Source of the DNA: Antarcticibacterium arcticum
GTDB lineage: Bacteria > Bacteroidota > Bacteroidia > Flavobacteriales > Flavobacteriaceae
Reading direction: 5' to 3'
Assembly (NCBI RefSeq): GCF_007993795.1
Contig: NZ_CP042476.1
Coordinates: 2,790,001-2,854,000 of the forward strand
DNA length: 64,000 nt
Position 1 is the first letter of the stretch. Each line of letters opens with the position of its first letter. This document shows, in pieces, positions 62,384 to 64,000 of the stretch. A program made the translations under genes and the position numbers. Below the pieces are notes generated by a model, which saw only the letters and a list, made by a program, of their open reading frames with translations, was not told where the DNA came from and ran no database searches.

Positions 62384-63547
62384 ATGCCTTTCTACCATAA
62401 ACTAGGGGAGATCCCACATAAACGACATACCGTTTTCCGCAAGCCCGATGGTAGTCTGTATTATGAACAATTGTTTGGCACCATTGGATTTGATGGAATG
62501 TACACCAATATGTATCATGAGCAACGACCTACACAGGTAAAGGAGATAAAAGGAAGTTACAGTGTAAAACCAAAGATCGCTGCTGAAAATAATATACAAT
62601 CTTATCGACTTCGCGGTTTCCAGGTAATGCCACAACCAGATTATCTTGAAAGCCGCAAGGTTGTGCTTACCAACAGTGATGTTGATATTGCCCTGGCAGC
62701 TCCGCAGGAATCCACCACCAATTATTTTTATAAAAATACCGATGCAGATGAACTCCTGTTCATACATAAAGGGAGCGGAAAGCTGCGCACGCACCTTGGG
62801 AACCTGGATTTTAAATACGGAGATTATCTCCTTATCCCACGGGGAACCATCTATAAACTGGATTTTGACGATGAGAACAACAGGTTGTTTATTGTAGAAT
62901 CGAGAAGACCAATTTACACTCCTAAAAGGTATCGAAACTGGTTTGGGCAATTGCTGGAACATTCCCCTTTTTGTGAGCGGGATCTAAGGCAGCCGTATGA
63001 ACTGGAAACCAATAACGAAAGTGGTGAATTCCTTATAAAAGTCAAGAAACAGGGAGAGATCTTTGATATGATCTATGCGAGCCACCCCTTTGATGTGGTG
63101 GGATATGACGGTTTTAATTACCCATATGCCTTCTCCATTCACGATTTCGAGCCTATAACAGGAAGAATTCACCAACCGCCGCCCGTGCACCAGACCTTTG
63201 AGACAGATGCTTTTGTGGTGTGTAGTTTTTGCCCCAGAAAATATGATTATCACCCCGAAAGTATTCCCGCCCCATACAGCCATAGCAATATAGACAGTGA
63301 TGAGGTATTGTATTACGTAGATGGCGATTTTATGAGCCGAAATGATATTGAGGCCGGGCATATATCCCTGCATCCTGCGGGTATTCCCCACGGGCCACAT
63401 CCCGGGGCCGTAGAACGCAGTATTGGGCAGGTTGAAACCCACGAGCTTGCGGTTATGGTAGATACATTTAAACCTTTAAAGGTGACTGAAGAAGCCATGA
63501 AAATAGCAGATGATACTTATTATAAATCCTGGCTGGACCACGATTAA
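62384..63547 (+). CDS. hmgA: Homogentisate 1,2-dioxygenase
   Basis: 387 residues. It opens the ring of homogentisate to maleylacetoacetate in tyrosine degradation. The cupin domain contains FIHKGSGKLRTHLGNLDF and the iron-site region SHSNIDSDEVLYYVDG with GIPHGPHPGA near the end. Followed 85 bases later by the gene for the previous step of the pathway. Start ATG 62384 agrees with the family N-terminus MPFYHKLGEIPHKRHT. Confidence 0.94.
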   Translation: MPFYHKLGEIPHKRHTVFRKPDGSLYYEQLFGTIGFDGMYTNMYHEQRPTQVKEIKGSYSVKPKIAAENNIQSYRLRGFQVMPQPDYLESRKVVLTNSDVDIALAAPQESTTNYFYKNTDADELLFIHKGSGKLRTHLGNLDFKYGDYLLIPRGTIYKLDFDDENNRLFIVESRRPIYTPKRYRNWFGQLLEHSPFCERDLRQPYELETNNESGEFLIKVKKQGEIFDMIYASHPFDVVGYDGFNYPYAFSIHDFEPITGRIHQPPPVHQTFETDAFVVCSFCPRKYDYHPESIPAPYSHSNIDSDEVLYYVDGDFMSRNDIEAGHISLHPAGIPHGPHPGAVERSIGQVETHELAVMVDTFKPLKVTEEAMKIADDTYYKSWLDHD

Positions 63548-63632
63548 ATTCAAATAATTATAATTGGGGGTTCCAATAATTATACGCTTAGTAAAAAGGA
63601 AGACTCAATTAAATAACCATAAAATATAGACA

Positions 63633-64000
63633 ATGAGCACAGATAGCACATCATTAAATTTAGAAAAAAAGATTAAGGAAGCCGAGGATTTCCTGCCATT
63701 GCTGGGAACAGATTTTGTTGAACTCTATGTTGGGAATGCCAAGCAGGCAGCTTATTATTATCAACAGGCATGGGGCTTCCAACCCGTTGCTTATGCGGGA
63801 CTGGAAACAGGAAGAAAAGATAGAGTATCCTACGTATTGCAACAAGACAAAATTCGCATAGTGCTTACCTCACCCCTGCAACCGGGAGGAGACATTAATG
63901 CACATATTAATAAACATGGAGATGGTGTTAAAGTTGTGGCCTTGTGGGTGGATGATGCCCGTAAAAGTTATGAAGAAACTACCCAACGCGGGGCAGAATC
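63633..64000 (+). CDS. hppD: 4-hydroxyphenylpyruvate dioxygenase, N-terminal part (cut by window edge)
   Basis: The first 122 codons are visible. After MSTDSTSLNLEKKIKEAEDF the sequence LPLLGTDFVELYVGNAKQAA shows the VOC/dioxygenase fold of HPPD, with the YQQAWGFQPVAYAG helix-strand region typical of the family. The enzyme makes homogentisate from 4-hydroxyphenylpyruvate, the substrate of HmgA. Together with hmgA it forms a tyrosine-degradation operon. The iron-binding C-terminal half lies beyond the window. Confidence 0.92.
   Translation, partial: MSTDSTSLNLEKKIKEAEDFLPLLGTDFVELYVGNAKQAAYYYQQAWGFQPVAYAGLETGRKDRVSYVLQQDKIRIVLTSPLQPGGDINAHINKHGDGVKVVALWVDDARKSYEETTQRGAE

Noticed and set aside
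62402..62962. A 186-codon frame on the minus strand opposite hmgA
   Set aside because: It lacks domain features and lies wholly antisense to a gene with clear family motifs.
1..64000. CRISPR arrays, tRNA or rRNA genes, prophage or insertion-sequence genes
   Set aside because: No regularly spaced repeats, no cloverleaf with a CCA/TTCRANNC core, and no transposase, integrase or phage structural frame was found on reading both strands.

Overview
The window reads as chromosomal DNA of a marine-type member of the Flavobacteriaceae (Bacteroidota, close in style to Gramella/Christiangramia, Salegentibacter or Zunongwangia). The evidence is the gliding-motility lipoprotein gene gldH between ricT and a class A penicillin-binding protein, a full Bat (MoxR/BatA-E) operon, a DksA-like protein lacking most zinc cysteines next to ileS and lspA, many lipoproteins, and repeated promoters of the Bacteroidota type (TAnnTTTG at the -7 position). 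It is mostly housekeeping: I see no prophage, integrase, transposase, CRISPR array, rRNA or tRNA. I cannot assign a species.

Layout. 1-4.4 kb: the start of trpS, plsC, an ECF sigma factor with a membrane-anchored barrel protein, a lipoprotein and recA. 4.4-4.8 kb: an intergenic region with a 30-codon leader-like ORF, mutually exclusive hairpins and a terminator ahead of trhO. 5.9-9.9 kb: ricT-gldH-mrcA. 10-11.4 kb: the two subunits of a 3-oxoacid CoA-transferase. 11.4-16.6 kb, minus strand: diaminopropionate ammonia-lyase, acyl-ACP desaturase, a metallophosphoesterase beside an AlbA_2 protein, and a short-chain dehydrogenase. 16.7-17.6 kb: a DUF4382 lipoprotein. 17.7-26.9 kb: a nine-gene co-directional block, moxR-DUF58-(BatD-like)-batA-batB-batC-batD-batE plus a small secreted protein. 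27.4-29.7 kb: a SulP transporter and beta-carbonic anhydrase, probably a bicarbonate uptake pair.

30-36.4 kb holds cvpA, pheS with small neighbours, gpsA, a BON-LysM protein and the minus-strand nadD-gmk-yicC operon. 36.5-41.1 kb holds small metabolic and membrane genes. 41.2-44.7 kb holds a cystathionine gamma-synthase-like gene, an outer-membrane protein and gdhA. 44.8-47.9 kb holds recO followed by a TonB-dependent receptor split by two frameshifts. 48.1-53.3 kb holds ileS, the DksA-like gene, an adhesin-like exported protein and lspA. 53.3-55.1 kb is a response regulator and PAS histidine kinase. 55.2-58.0 kb, minus strand, is a retropepsin-like protease, RimK-type ATP-grasp ligase, AspA/AstE-type deacylase (broken by two frameshifts) and folate cyclo-ligase. 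The right end has uvrC, a patatin-barrel protein, and the tyrosine-degradation genes hmgA and hppD (cut by the window edge).

The items most worth a second look are: the recA-trhO leader region; four single-base losses, all in short G or C runs, that break two otherwise conserved genes; the RimK/retropepsin/AspA module; an extra BatD-like protein in the Bat operon; two structured intergenic regions around 33.4-34.4 kb; and several genes whose promoter lies so close to the start codon that their mRNAs are probably leaderless. None of these amounts to a clearly new system; they are specific, checkable oddities in an otherwise ordinary flavobacterial chromosome segment.
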